64,000 bases of DNA from Affinundibacterium nitidum (GCF_014284155.1 NZ_JACOFZ010000001.1:558001-622000); one strand, 5' to 3'; positions 1 through 7,995 are shown, counted from the stretch's first letter. The notes: generated by a model not told the origin, from the sequence alone. Numbers and translations: made by a program.

Positions 1-1
1 T

Positions 2-451
2 CTAGGAATCGCACTAGGCGCACTATTTGCTGCGCGCATCATTCCACTTAAGCGCTCTCTCTCTGTCATGCCTTTAGGCGTATTGATGGGGCTGGTTGTT
101 ACCTCAATGATTTTCGTGAAAAGCGTATGGCTTGCCTACCCTCTGCTCATTTTTATCGGTGGCTTAGCTGGCTTCTTCGTCGTACCTATGAACGCCTTAT
201 TGCAACATCGCGGTCATGTTTTGATGAGTGCAGGACATTCCATTGCTGTACAAAATTTCAATGAGAATCTCTCCATACTGGTAGTATTGGCAATCTATAG
301 TTTTATGGTGTCGCTTGCACTGCACACCAGTGTAATTATTGTCATTTTCGGACTGTTTGTCGCCTCCACCATGTACGCAGTGATCTTAAAGCATCGTGCT
401 AATCAGAGACAATTCGATTCTGTGGCCCTGATTGGCGAAGAAAAACACTAA
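2..451 (+). CDS. lplT: Lysophospholipid transporter LplT, C-terminal part
   Basis: The reading frame is open from the first bases of the window, so the gene starts upstream and only about 149 residues are visible. It is a hydrophobic MFS-type segment with about four membrane helices. The motif NALLQHRG followed by GHSIAVQNFNENLS is typical of the C-terminal half of LplT, the inner-membrane flippase that returns lysophospholipids to the cytoplasm for re-acylation. In many bacteria lplT sits beside an acyltransferase/acyl-ACP synthetase gene, which here would lie outside the window. Its TAA overlaps the stop codon of the convergent DUF1853 gene, leaving no room for a separate terminator. Confidence 0.85.
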   Translation, partial: LGIALGALFAARIIPLKRSLSVMPLGVLMGLVVTSMIFVKSVWLAYPLLIFIGGLAGFFVVPMNALLQHRGHVLMSAGHSIAVQNFNENLSILVVLAIYSFMVSLALHTSVIIVIFGLFVASTMYAVILKHRANQRQFDSVALIGEEKH

Positions 452-1407
452 AGCATCTCGATGGTCCGTTGCAACTGCGATGCTTGCAAGGGCCACTTGT
501 CTGGCACCACAAAGCCTCGACAGAATTCTTGCATCAAATCGCCATTGCGCTTCATGACGGCCACCATTACCGGCCGGTCTTCGATCTGAAAGTGTCGGAT
601 CAAAGAATCCATCGTCAAATCTTTGTCCATGACATCATCTGCACATGCTTGTGCGGGTGCCAACCATTCCAATCGTTGCAAGATCAAGCCAAAAGGTATA
701 GCAAGCTTTTGGAACTCCGACAGTGTCCACCAAAACCCCATACAGTGATCAGCTGAAATACCTTTAACAGCGTTTACATCACGTTCAGTACTACGATAAA
801 AAAGCCATCCTTTCACCAAAGCTTTTGCTGCCAAAATGCCTTGTGGGATTAATCTCTGTGCAGCTTCATGCTGAGAGAGAGCCAACTGCTTACCTAGGAT
901 TTTTTGCATTTTTGCTCCCAAGGTGTCATTTAATCCGGGGCCCAAATAATCATAGAGAGAAGCTTGATGCCGAGTATGTCCGGGCCGATGAAACAAATAG
1001 AACTTTGTCGCCAATTCCAAATGAATCAAGCCACTACCACCGAACAATAAATAATCAAACTCGCCAATTGTGTGGTTAGCTCGATCAAAAACCTGTATGC
1101 CTTTACCGAACAACAAACCTTCATGCTGAAAAAAGAATGCTAATAGATTCTCCGCGTAATGTCCCAAACGTAATGCATCATGCAAATGCAGCGACTCATG
1201 CAGCAATGTGGGATGTGCATCAAGTTCAAACAGCCAACGCTTTAGATTCGATCGATCAGGTAAACTGAGGTGCGTCAGCTGGCGATTCCAAACGCTTGCT
1301 CTCTCATCAAGAACTTCTGGAGATAACAAGAGCCAAGCTAGCGCTCTGACATGTTTATCTCGCAGTTGGAAAAACTCTTGATGAAATTGACTCTGATAAG
1401 TTTGCAT
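448..1407 (-). CDS. DUF1853 family protein
   Basis: The 319-residue product matches the DUF1853 family in length and pattern: an N-terminal HVRALAWLLLSPEVL segment, a central charged block with GEFDYLLF and HLELATKFYL, and a C-terminal domain. The GEFD...HLE...K arrangement resembles the metal-binding core of PD-(D/E)XK nuclease folds; that reading is inference. No signal peptide or membrane segment is seen. It starts at an ATG and ends overlapping the lplT stop. The UDG-like gene lies 39 bp upstream on the same strand, so it may be the last gene of the tsaB-rimI-UDG transcript. The cellular role of DUF1853 is unknown to me. Confidence 0.75.
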   Translation of the reverse strand: MQTYQSQFHQEFFQLRDKHVRALAWLLLSPEVLDERASVWNRQLTHLSLPDRSNLKRWLFELDAHPTLLHESLHLHDALRLGHYAENLLAFFFQHEGLLFGKGIQVFDRANHTIGEFDYLLFGGSGLIHLELATKFYLFHRPGHTRHQASLYDYLGPGLNDTLGAKMQKILGKQLALSQHEAAQRLIPQGILAAKALVKGWLFYRSTERDVNAVKGISADHCMGFWWTLSEFQKLAIPFGLILQRLEWLAPAQACADDVMDKDLTMDSLIRHFQIEDRPVMVAVMKRNGDLMQEFCRGFVVPDKWPLQASQLQRTIEML

Positions 1408-1446
1408 ACTTTCATCTTCAAAGAGGGTACGTTGAATCCAACACTT

Positions 1447-2142
1447 TTAAGAAATTATTGCAGAATGAAACTGGCAGATATCTCTCCACACCACCCTCTT
1501 TAGTGAGGGCTCGGCCAACAAATGATAAGGACTGTAAGTAACAACAACAGGTACTCCTGCGAAATTCAATAGTGAAGAGCGAAGTTGTTCGATGTCCAGA
1601 GTGTTTTCGAGCAAAGCATTTGCAGCCCTTGCCCCCAAAACCAGCATTTTTTTGGCTTTACCAAGTGCAACTGCTCGTCGCAGAAAATCCCCGCAAAAAT
1701 CTGCGGATGAAGCAGAAGGAATAGACAAACTCGACACTGGAAAATTCGCATTCAACAGACTCAAAGATGCGATCCGACCTGGCTCAACCGCCATTGACTT
1801 AAGGATATTCACTAATAATTTCTTGAAGTCTGCACCGAGTTGCACATCAAAATTTTCTTGCTCAGACCAGTCATAAATAACAAGAATCTCGGCATTAAAT
1901 ATTTGATCAGATTGAACGAGCTTACCACTGGAAGAACATAGGGTACATTGATGGCAACTTGAAATTGCCTCACGCAATCCTTCAACTCCATCGCCATTGA
2001 CCATTTTAGCAAGACTGGAACCTGCATTTGAATCCGCCGACAAACCAGAATCAGCAGTCTCAAGAGGCAATTCGCTCTTCCGCAAAATCCATTGCTCTCC
2101 AATCGCCAAATGACGCAAAAAATACTCGCGATGTGAATTCAT
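1447..2142 (-). CDS. Degenerate family-4-type uracil-DNA glycosylase-like protein
   Basis: The 231-residue product sits where Burkholderiales normally carry a family 4 (Fe-S) uracil-DNA glycosylase, directly after rimI, whose stop it overlaps by 4 bp (ATGA). A cysteine cluster CHQCTLC lies near residues 63-69 and a C-terminal TYSPYHLLAEPSLKRVVW segment matches the family's last motif. Key parts are altered: the GExPG loop reads YDWSEQE, the HPxxLL histidine is replaced (SPYHLL), and the usual second cysteine pair (KCRPP...C) is reduced to one cysteine in SSADFCGDF. The fold is probably kept, but glycosylase activity looks doubtful. The N-terminal 60 residues, rich in Ser and acidic residues, resemble the linker seen in long homologues. 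Confidence 0.7.
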   Translation of the reverse strand: MNSHREYFLRHLAIGEQWILRKSELPLETADSGLSADSNAGSSLAKMVNGDGVEGLREAISSCHQCTLCSSSGKLVQSDQIFNAEILVIYDWSEQENFDVQLGADFKKLLVNILKSMAVEPGRIASLSLLNANFPVSSLSIPSASSADFCGDFLRRAVALGKAKKMLVLGARAANALLENTLDIEQLRSSLLNFAGVPVVVTYSPYHLLAEPSLKRVVWRDICQFHSAIIS

Positions 2143-2615
2143 AAGGACTCCTGAGCGACATTAATTCGCATTACGATAGCATCTTCCCGGCTCGTATTGT
2201 CTAGGGGATAATAGCCCTTGCGACGGCCAATTTCAACAAAGCCAAACTTCTGATAAACCTCAATCGCTCTTTTGTTACTAACCCGCACCTCCAACATAAC
2301 GGAGCTAAATGCGTTCTGAGTAGCGTAAGTGATCATCTCCTGCAATAATAATTTCGCGTACCCCAACCCTTGATATTTTTCAGCGACGGCGAAAGTCAAG
2401 AGATGCAATTCATCAACGATAGGCATTAAGAAAAAGTATCCCAGCAATTCTCCCTCGGCATTGCGCAAACCACGAGCGTGATGCCCACCGTAAAACGAAT
2501 CCAAAAAATTACCGCGAGTCCATGGATGTGAATACACCGCCTCCTCAATCTCCAACACTGCCTCGAGATCGGCAACGGCCAACACTGAAATTCGATGATC
2601 GAAACTAGAACTCAT
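2139..2615 (-). CDS. rimI: Ribosomal protein S18-alanine N-acetyltransferase RimI
   Basis: This is a GNAT-fold acetyltransferase of about 158 residues that would acetylate the N-terminal alanine of ribosomal protein S18. Visible marks are EEAVYSHPWTRGNF near the N-terminus, the acetyl-CoA-binding segment EKYQGLGYAKLLL, and the C-terminal RVSNKRAIEVYQKFGFVEIGRRKGYY, all typical of RimI. I chose the ATG at 2615, 13 nt past the tsaB stop. An in-frame ATG at 2645 would give 168 residues and overlap tsaB; neither has a clear Shine-Dalgarno. The gene is the middle member of a tsaB-rimI-UDG-like operon with overlapping ends, so translational coupling is likely. Confidence 0.9.
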   Translation of the reverse strand: MSSSFDHRISVLAVADLEAVLEIEEAVYSHPWTRGNFLDSFYGGHHARGLRNAEGELLGYFFLMPIVDELHLLTFAVAEKYQGLGYAKLLLQEMITYATQNAFSSVMLEVRVSNKRAIEVYQKFGFVEIGRRKGYYPLDNTSREDAIVMRINVAQESL

Positions 2616-2628
2616 AGGCAAGTATCCA

Positions 2629-3303
2629 TTACTCAGACTTCGCATGCAGACGTTCAGCCGTAGTTAAGGCGACCTTGTTCCGTAAATAAACCGGCTGTGC
2701 TTCCTGCGCAATCACGTATTGAGCCGAAGTTGCGCGATCTGCGATATTTAATGAATACTTAGCATGCGGCATTGCTAAGACAGCCGAAGGAGTCCCCTGC
2801 CATTCCAATTGAGTTCCACACACCACAGGAAGCCTAGTCTGATCTACGTATGCCCTCACCTCATCCATGCGAGCAAGACTTTGTGGCACCAGCTCTATCC
2901 ACCCACCGTTTTGGCGCTTTAGATGAGTCCAGTAGACCTCGCCCATACGTGCATCAAGGATGCAAATACATTCGTCTATAACCTGCTGTTCAAATGCGGC
3001 TTCTGCTTGAGAATGCAAACTTCCAATCGCGACAACCGGGATATCAAGCCCGTACGCAATACCTTGAACTACGCCACATGCCGTTCTGACACCGGTAAAT
3101 GCGCCAGGACCGCATCCATAAGCTATAAGTTCTACCTTACTTAAATCGATCTTGAAAGCCTCAAGCAATTCATGAATCGCGGGAATCAAGCCATGAGAAT
3201 GAGTATTCACGCCAGAAAGTTCAACACTTTTCTGTTCGTTATTATGTAACAAGGCGACCGATGCAATTTCGGTCGACGTTTCTAAAGCTAATATTGTCTT
3301 CAT
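2629..3303 (-). CDS. tsaB: tRNA threonylcarbamoyladenosine biosynthesis protein TsaB
   Basis: The 224-residue product is TsaB, the ASKHA-fold partner of TsaD in forming t6A at position 37 of ANN-decoding tRNAs. The N-terminus ILALETSTEIASVALL is the phosphate-1 motif, and GCGPGAFTGVRTACGVVQG near residues 64-82 is the family signature. The length fits the usual 215-235 residues. It is the first gene of the minus-strand operon tsaB-rimI-UDG-like. The start is an ATG about 120 bp from the divergent thioredoxin-like gene, so promoters for both directions should lie in that gap. Confidence 0.92.
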   Translation of the reverse strand: MKTILALETSTEIASVALLHNNEQKSVELSGVNTHSHGLIPAIHELLEAFKIDLSKVELIAYGCGPGAFTGVRTACGVVQGIAYGLDIPVVAIGSLHSQAEAAFEQQVIDECICILDARMGEVYWTHLKRQNGGWIELVPQSLARMDEVRAYVDQTRLPVVCGTQLEWQGTPSAVLAMPHAKYSLNIADRATSAQYVIAQEAQPVYLRNKVALTTAERLHAKSE

Positions 3304-3424
3304 CTCTCTATTTTACCTTGCATCAGAAGTCCCTCGAAAGGAATAAATCGGATGCTGAGCTGCTCGGGATCTGAACATGATGAATGTGGCCACAATTGAT
3401 CCACAGGTTCGGTTAAAATAAGCC

Positions 3425-3865
3425 ATGACTTCCTCATTACCTACTATTGAAGATTTAGCCCTCGTTGCAAGAAAACTTGACCAGAGTCCATGGTTGATCG
3501 CTTGCCTCTGTGCCGCTTGGTGCGACACTTGCCAAACATACCGTAAGAACTTTGAAGCAGTACAACAGGCACACCCAGATAAAATCTTTACCTGGGTTGA
3601 TATTGAAGACCAATCTGCACTCGTTGACGAACTCGATATCGAGAATTTCCCGACCATCCTCATCGAGTACCAAGGAAAGGTCCTATTCTTAGGGACTATG
3701 CTACCTGATGCAAATTTAGTTCACAAATTGATCAATTCTTATGCCGAAAGCATAGAACAAAAACCAATCGATACAATACAGCGGTCGATCCAAGCGTCGA
3801 ACCAAGGCCTACCAAACGAATGGAGTTTAAGGTTGCAACTTAAAAAGCATTTTTGCGCTAAATGA
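3425..3865 (+). CDS. Thioredoxin-like protein with WCDTC active site
   Basis: The 146-residue product has a single thioredoxin fold without a signal peptide. The active-site motif AAWCDTCQTY lies near residues 34-43, and the cis-proline region reads IENFPTILIEYQGK. CDTC differs from the CGPC of housekeeping thioredoxin, so a different redox potential or partner is likely. About 40 residues follow the fold and end in a cysteine (HFCAK). It is divergently placed from tsaB and no partner gene lies beside it. A cytoplasmic thiol-disulfide role is inferred from the fold; the substrate is unknown. Confidence 0.75.
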   Translation: MTSSLPTIEDLALVARKLDQSPWLIACLCAAWCDTCQTYRKNFEAVQQAHPDKIFTWVDIEDQSALVDELDIENFPTILIEYQGKVLFLGTMLPDANLVHKLINSYAESIEQKPIDTIQRSIQASNQGLPNEWSLRLQLKKHFCAK

Positions 3866-3869
3866 AAAA

Positions 3870-3885
3870 CGCACTTTAAAGTGCG
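3870..3885. terminator. Small inverted repeat after the thioredoxin-like gene
   Basis: The 16-bp palindrome CGCACTTTAAAGTGCG starts a few bases after the thioredoxin-like stop codon and is followed by an A/T-rich run. It may help end that transcript together with the larger hairpin just downstream, which faces both ways. Confidence 0.4.
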
Positions 3886-3894
3886 ATGAAAAAC

Positions 3895-3928
3895 AAAAAA
3901 GGCTTAGATTTTCATCTAAGCCTTTTTT
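3895..3928 (-). terminator. Rho-independent terminator of the first tRNA-Arg gene
   Basis: A perfect GGCTTAGAT / ATCTAAGCC stem with a TTTC loop is flanked by A6 on one side and T6 on the other. It works on both strands: on minus it ends the tRNA-Arg at 3941, on plus it ends the thioredoxin-like gene. The stem-loop core (AGAT-TTTC-ATCT) recurs after the second tRNA-Arg copy. Confidence 0.85.
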
Positions 3929-3940
3929 GTTTTCGCAATT

Positions 3941-4017
3941 TGGTGCGGCTGGCAGGAATCGAACCCACGACCCCTTGGTTCGTAGCCAAGTACTCTATCC
4001 AGCTGAGCTACAGCCGC
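3941..4017 (-). tRNA. tRNA-Arg(ACG), copy 1
   Basis: The minus strand folds as a 77-nt tRNA with encoded CCA. The acceptor stem is GCGGCTG/CAGCCGC, the D-arm reads AGCTCAGCTGGATAGAG, the anticodon stem-loop is CTTGG-CTACGAA-CCAAG giving anticodon ACG, and the T-arm contains GGTTCGATTCC. ACG identifies arginine (A34 is normally converted to inosine to read CGU, CGC and CGA). It is identical to the copy at 4145. Confidence 0.97.
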
Positions 4018-4027
4018 GAAGAAAAAG

Positions 4028-4056
4028 ATTATAGCAGATTGAACTCAAAAAATGAA
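4028..4056 (-). promoter_or_regulatory. Promoter of tRNA-Arg copy 1
   Basis: On the minus strand a perfect TATAAT (4028-4033) lies about 11 bp before the tRNA 5' end. A weak -35 (TTCATT, 4051-4056) stands 17 bp upstream. The -10 region and the CTTCG just before the tRNA are shared with copy 2, showing the duplication includes part of the promoter. Confidence 0.6.
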
Positions 4057-4111
4057 GCCCCAGCTGTAAATTATCACAAACACAAATGCGAGATCGACTC
4101 ATAAATGAAAA

Positions 4112-4139
4112 AAGGGACTAGATTTTCATCTAGTCCCTT
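4112..4139 (-). terminator. Rho-independent terminator of the second tRNA-Arg gene
   Basis: A perfect 12-bp stem AAGGGACTAGAT / ATCTAGTCCCTT with a TTTC loop. On the minus strand it is followed by a T-rich run. It lies 5 bp past the tRNA 3' end and resembles the copy 1 terminator around the loop. Confidence 0.85.
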
Positions 4140-4144
4140 AAATC

Positions 4145-4221
4145 TGGTGCGGCTGGCAGGAATCGAACCCACGACCCCTTGGTTCGTAGCCAAGTACTCT
4201 ATCCAGCTGAGCTACAGCCGC
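4145..4221 (-). tRNA. tRNA-Arg(ACG), copy 2
   Basis: This 77-nt sequence is identical to the tRNA-Arg(ACG) at 3941, including encoded CCA, anticodon ACG and the GCGGCTG acceptor. It is the promoter-proximal member of a tandem pair about 204 bp apart. Each copy has its own promoter and terminator, so the pair looks like a direct duplication of a complete unit. Confidence 0.97.
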
Positions 4222-4231
4222 GAAGAACGAA

Positions 4232-4260
4232 ATTATAGCATAGCTATTTCCATTTGATAA
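4232..4260 (-). promoter_or_regulatory. Promoter of tRNA-Arg copy 2
   Basis: On the minus strand the -10 TATAAT (4232-4237) and the -35 TTATCA (4255-4260) are separated by 17 bp. The -10 ends about 10 bp before the tRNA 5' end. The -35 is closer to consensus than that of copy 1. Confidence 0.65.
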
Positions 4261-4331
4261 GGTTTTTTGCTTTGCCAGCAAAAACACTATTCAAAGCATG
4301 TCGATCATTTCCAAACTTGCAGCATGCGCGA

Positions 4332-6209
4332 TCAAATCTCAACTTGAGCACCGACCTCTATCACCCGATTACTTGGAATCTGATAATAGTCCGCCGCATC
4401 ACGAGCATTTCGCGACATAGTCACAAACAGTCCTTCGCGCCAACTCGACATTCCACTACCCGGACTTGAAATAATAGTTTGACGTGAAATGAAATAGGAT
4501 GTTTCTAACGCCTCAAACTCAAGACCAAACGGTTTGCAAAGCTCTAGAGCGTTTGGGATATCAGGTTCATTCTTAAAACCGTAGAACACGTCAACTTGAA
4601 AACAATTATTCTTAAGATCTGTCACGCGTATCCGTTCAGAAAACGGCACCCATGGAATTTCTTTGTTATGCAAAGTAATAAATATGACACGCTCATGCAA
4701 CACTTTGTTATGCGATAAATTATGCAATAAGGCATGCGGCACACCATCAGCCTCGCCACGCAAGAATACCGCGGTACCTGCTACGCGCACCGGAGGCGAA
4801 ACAAATAAAGACTCCAAAAATTCTTCCAGAGGGATCGCATGTTTTTTCAAGTTATCAAACACCAATGAACGGCCGCGCTTCCAAGTCAACATTACAGTAC
4901 AGATCGCTGTACCAAGCGCGATCGGAAACCAACCGCCACTGAAAAATTTCATCGCATTTGACGAGAACAAGGAAATATCAATGAAGAAGAAAAAGCTAGT
5001 CGCACCAATACACAAGGCAAGGTTATATTTCCATCCAAATCGAATGACAAAGAAAGTCAAAATAGAGGTCACCAACATAGTTCCAGTGTTCGCGATACCG
5101 TATGCAGAAGCAAGATTACCAGCCGAACCAAAACCTATGACCGCGCCGACAACGGCTGCCAATTGCATCCAATTGACCACTGGAATATAGATCTGACCAA
5201 TTTCTTTCGAAGAAGTATGAATAATTTTCATACGTGGCAAAAAGCCTAAAGATATCGCCTGCTTAGTCATGGAAAAAGCACCAGAAATTGTCGCTTGAGA
5301 TGCGATTACAGCAGCCATCGTGGACAAGACTACGAGCGGGTAAATGCTCCAATCACCAAGTTGATTAAAAAACGGATTCACCACCGCATCAGGCTCGACC
5401 ATCAATAAAGCGCCTTGACCTAGATAGTTCATCGCTAGTGCAGGAAATACGATAAAGAACCATGCAGCGCGAATAGGCTTAGGACCGAAATGTCCCATGT
5501 CTGCATATAAAGCTTCCGAACCCGTGAAAGCCAATACCACTGCACCAAGCGCGATGAAGGCAGCAAATCGATGCTCAAATAAAAAACTCACTGCATGCAG
5601 GGGATTAAACGCCTCCAATACACCGGGAAACCGCACAATATTATAAATCCCCATTGCTGCGAGTACAGCAAACCACAAGACCATCACGGGCCCAAATAAC
5701 TTGCCAATGGCCGCGGTCCCGTGCGATTGCATTGCATATAAGCCAACCAAGATCACCAAAGTAATTGGCACAACAAAAGGTTTGAGCGCTGGGGTCGCAA
5801 CCTTAATACCTTCAATCGCCGACAAGACCGTCATTGCGGGTGTAACAACGCCATCTCCATAAAATAGAGATGCTCCGATAATGCCCAAAACGACAAGAGG
5901 GAAAAACAGTTTCGATTCTTTCCCAACGGACTCGAGGGTCAACGCCGTAAGCGCCATGATACCGCCCTCCCCCCGATTACTAGCACGTAGTACCAAGGTC
6001 ACGTATTTGAGCGATACAATAAAAATTAAACCCCACAGGATAAGTGAAACGATCCCGAGGATATTTGTTTGATTCAAAACAAGACCATGCTTTGGATCAA
6101 AAACTTCCTGCATAGTATAAAGAGGACTAGTACCGATATCACCATAAACGATACCGATTGCAGCAAGTGTCAATGCTGACAAGCTGCTTTTTGAGTGTTC
6201 GTGAGCCAA
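4332..6209 (-). CDS. kup: Kup-family potassium uptake transporter
   Basis: The roughly 625-residue product is a Kup/HAK/KT K+:H+ symporter. The N-terminal signature GIVYGDIGTSPLYT is followed by about 12 hydrophobic helices up to residue 430, including FYGDGVVTPAMTVLSAIEG and GSEALYADMGHFG, and then by a cytoplasmic C-terminal domain. No ATG is available before the first helix. The best start is the TTG at 6209, 7 nt after an AAGGA Shine-Dalgarno; a TTG at 6215 is too close to it, and an in-frame TAA lies just upstream. The gene stands alone between the tRNA-Arg pair and the island's left end. Before the island arrived it would have been next to tRNA-Ser on the same strand. Confidence 0.93.
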   Translation of the reverse strand: MAHEHSKSSLSALTLAAIGIVYGDIGTSPLYTMQEVFDPKHGLVLNQTNILGIVSLILWGLIFIVSLKYVTLVLRASNRGEGGIMALTALTLESVGKESKLFFPLVVLGIIGASLFYGDGVVTPAMTVLSAIEGIKVATPALKPFVVPITLVILVGLYAMQSHGTAAIGKLFGPVMVLWFAVLAAMGIYNIVRFPGVLEAFNPLHAVSFLFEHRFAAFIALGAVVLAFTGSEALYADMGHFGPKPIRAAWFFIVFPALAMNYLGQGALLMVEPDAVVNPFFNQLGDWSIYPLVVLSTMAAVIASQATISGAFSMTKQAISLGFLPRMKIIHTSSKEIGQIYIPVVNWMQLAAVVGAVIGFGSAGNLASAYGIANTGTMLVTSILTFFVIRFGWKYNLALCIGATSFFFFIDISLFSSNAMKFFSGGWFPIALGTAICTVMLTWKRGRSLVFDNLKKHAIPLEEFLESLFVSPPVRVAGTAVFLRGEADGVPHALLHNLSHNKVLHERVIFITLHNKEIPWVPFSERIRVTDLKNNCFQVDVFYGFKNEPDIPNALELCKPFGLEFEALETSYFISRQTIISSPGSGMSSWREGLFVTMSRNARDAADYYQIPSNRVIEVGAQVEI

Positions 6210-6357
6210 TTGCAATCCTTGTTATTATTGGTGCATTGCACAATAGTCGAAGAAAATGCCAATTTCAAGCAGCATTTCCCAAAAAAAGACAGCGTACGCC
6301 AAAAAATTTCTTTACGTAAGCCCCAGATACGAAACCACGACAACATAAACGAAAAAT

Positions 6358-6383
6358 GCCCGCTTAATTTGCATTAAGCGGGC
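6358..6383 (-). terminator. Rho-independent terminator, probably the original one of tRNA-Ser
   Basis: A perfect 11-bp stem GCCCGCTTAAT / ATTAAGCGGGC with a 4-nt loop, followed on the minus strand by ATTTTTCG. No gene now ends at it: the nearest feature upstream on the minus strand is the 14-bp copy of the tRNA-Ser 3' end at 6395. Its position, 11 bp past that repeat, is where the terminator of an uninterrupted tRNA-Ser would be. Confidence 0.75.
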
Positions 6384-6394
6384 ACCAATTCTTT

Positions 6395-6408
6395 TGGCGG
6401 AGACGGTG
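6395..6408. repeat. Left attachment site (14-bp tRNA-Ser 3' end copy)
   Basis: TGGCGGAGACGGTG is the reverse complement of the tRNA-Ser 3' end including CCA. The same 14 bp recurs at 42584-42597 in the same orientation, and flanking bases differ on both sides. This fits the crossover region of a tRNA-targeting tyrosine integrase. Confidence 0.8.
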
Positions 6409-6527
6409 TCTGCTTGAAATCATTCCAACAGAATCCAATAAATATAAAAAACTTCTTTAACTTCAACAAGTTAAATTAGTTAGAGTCCAAATCATTCCAA
6501 TACAAGCTATCAAAACCCACACAAAAA

Positions 6528-6548
6528 TGGCATACTACCTGGCATACT
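6528..6548. repeat. Paired integrase arm-type sites, left end
   Basis: Two direct copies of TGGCATACT start 12 bp apart, between the left attachment site and the integrase gene. The same pair with the same 12-bp period (TGGCATACC) lies inside the right end. Their place and repetition suggest arm sites for the integrase N-terminal domain or its directionality factor. This is inferred from layout. Confidence 0.6.
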
Positions 6549-6582
6549 GAACGCAACAACACTATATTTGAGTGACATACAA

Positions 6583-7779
6583 ATGGCTATACTCACAGAC
6601 GCCAAAGCGCGCTCTATTACTCTCGAATCAGGAGTTATTGCCCATGGAGGAGTGACTGGATTAACGTTACACCCATCCAACACAAAAGGGTCAGGAAAAT
6701 GGGTCTTGCGATACGTAAGTCCTGTTACTCAGAAACGTCGAAATGCAGGACTGGGGAGCTATCCCGAAGTAAGCATTTCCAGAGCCGCTAAAGCCGCTCT
6801 AGAAATGCGGTCGCAAATCGAGCAAGGAATCGACCCCCTCACTGAAAAAGCAAAGATCACCAAAATACAGAAAACTCCTTCATTTGAAGATGCATCTAGA
6901 GCTCTTCATGCCGAGCTCCTCCCGAGCTGGAAGAATGAGAAACACGGACAACAATGGATTAACACGCTTGAACAATATGTGTTCCCCCAAATTGGAGAAA
7001 TGCTTCTCGATCAAATTCAGCCGAGACATATCGCCGATACACTTCGTCCAATTTGGTTAGAGATTCCTGAGACCGCCGGACGTGTGAAACAGCGCATTCA
7101 TGCCGTCATGGCGTGGGGCTGGGCCCATGAGTACTGTCCATCCAATCCGGTCGATGTGGTACAACACTTACTCCCTCCGCAGCCGAACAAATCTATTCGA
7201 ACGACGCACCAACCCGCGATGCATTGGGAGGAAATTCCTAACTTTATTAGAGAACATCTTAGAGAATTTGAACAGTATGATGTAACACGTCCTATGCTTG
7301 AATTTCTTATTCTGACTGCTGCCCGTTCCGGAGAAGTTAGAGGTATGACATGGTCCGAGGTAGATTTCGTAAAAAAAATCTGGACCGTTCCCGCAGAACG
7401 GATGAAAGCAAAGATACTACATCGAGTTCCACTTTCTGAACGGGGGCTAGAAATCCTAAAGTCGCAAGTTGGACTCCATAAAGAATTGGTATTTCCTTCT
7501 CCTCGAAAACAAGTTGAATTGTCCGATATGGTCCTTACTTCTTTTCTTCGAAGAACGAAAGCCAAGAGTGACACTCCAGGGCGACTCGCCACCGCTCATG
7601 GATTCAGGTCCAGTTTTCGGGATTGGTGTAGTGTGAAGGGATACGCGCGAGATCTAGCTGAACGATCGTTAGCACACACTATTCAGAATAGGGTTGAAGC
7701 CGCTTACCACAGAACAGATTTACTAGATCAAAGGCGCGTCCTAATGGACGCGTGGGAAGCTTTTTGTTGCTCGATTTAA
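6583..7779 (+). CDS. P4-type tyrosine integrase (DUF4102 arm-binding domain)
   Basis: This is a complete site-specific recombinase of about 398 residues. The N-terminal DUF4102 arm-binding domain includes GKWVLRYVSPVTQKRRNAGLGSYP and ISRAAKAALEMR. A SAM-like core-binding domain (about 85-190) follows, then the catalytic domain with Arg248 in TAARSGEVRG, His339 and Arg342 in HGFRSSFRDW, and nucleophile Tyr375 in EAAYHRTD. All key residues are present, so it should be active. The ATG at 6583 is preferred to an in-frame TTG at 6568 because family members begin near this point. It reads inward from the left attachment site. Usually such integrases lie next to the tRNA; here the tRNA is at the other end. 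Confidence 0.92.
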   Translation: MAILTDAKARSITLESGVIAHGGVTGLTLHPSNTKGSGKWVLRYVSPVTQKRRNAGLGSYPEVSISRAAKAALEMRSQIEQGIDPLTEKAKITKIQKTPSFEDASRALHAELLPSWKNEKHGQQWINTLEQYVFPQIGEMLLDQIQPRHIADTLRPIWLEIPETAGRVKQRIHAVMAWGWAHEYCPSNPVDVVQHLLPPQPNKSIRTTHQPAMHWEEIPNFIREHLREFEQYDVTRPMLEFLILTAARSGEVRGMTWSEVDFVKKIWTVPAERMKAKILHRVPLSERGLEILKSQVGLHKELVFPSPRKQVELSDMVLTSFLRRTKAKSDTPGRLATAHGFRSSFRDWCSVKGYARDLAERSLAHTIQNRVEAAYHRTDLLDQRRVLMDAWEAFCCSI

Positions 7780-7995
7780 TTTACGAAAAAAATTTCGAGC
7801 ACGATGAGTTCGATTCCCATCAGAAAAATCACAGGTTCGGACCTAATAGAGTCATGCTACCAGAAGTGTCGGGTTTTTCTATATGAATACCCTTTCACCA
7901 ACTCGATTTGACAATATGACCGCTAGTGTCACTTTGCTTCTTCGCGCGTTCTAAAAGCAACTTATTCAACAACCAGTCTCGGATCACCAAGCAAA

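Noticed and set aside
7800-7830. T-arm-like stretch GATGAGTTCGATTCCCATC just after the integrase gene
   Set aside because: Only four of five stem pairs form and no acceptor, D or anticodon arm is found around it, so it is not supported as a tRNA or tRNA remnant.
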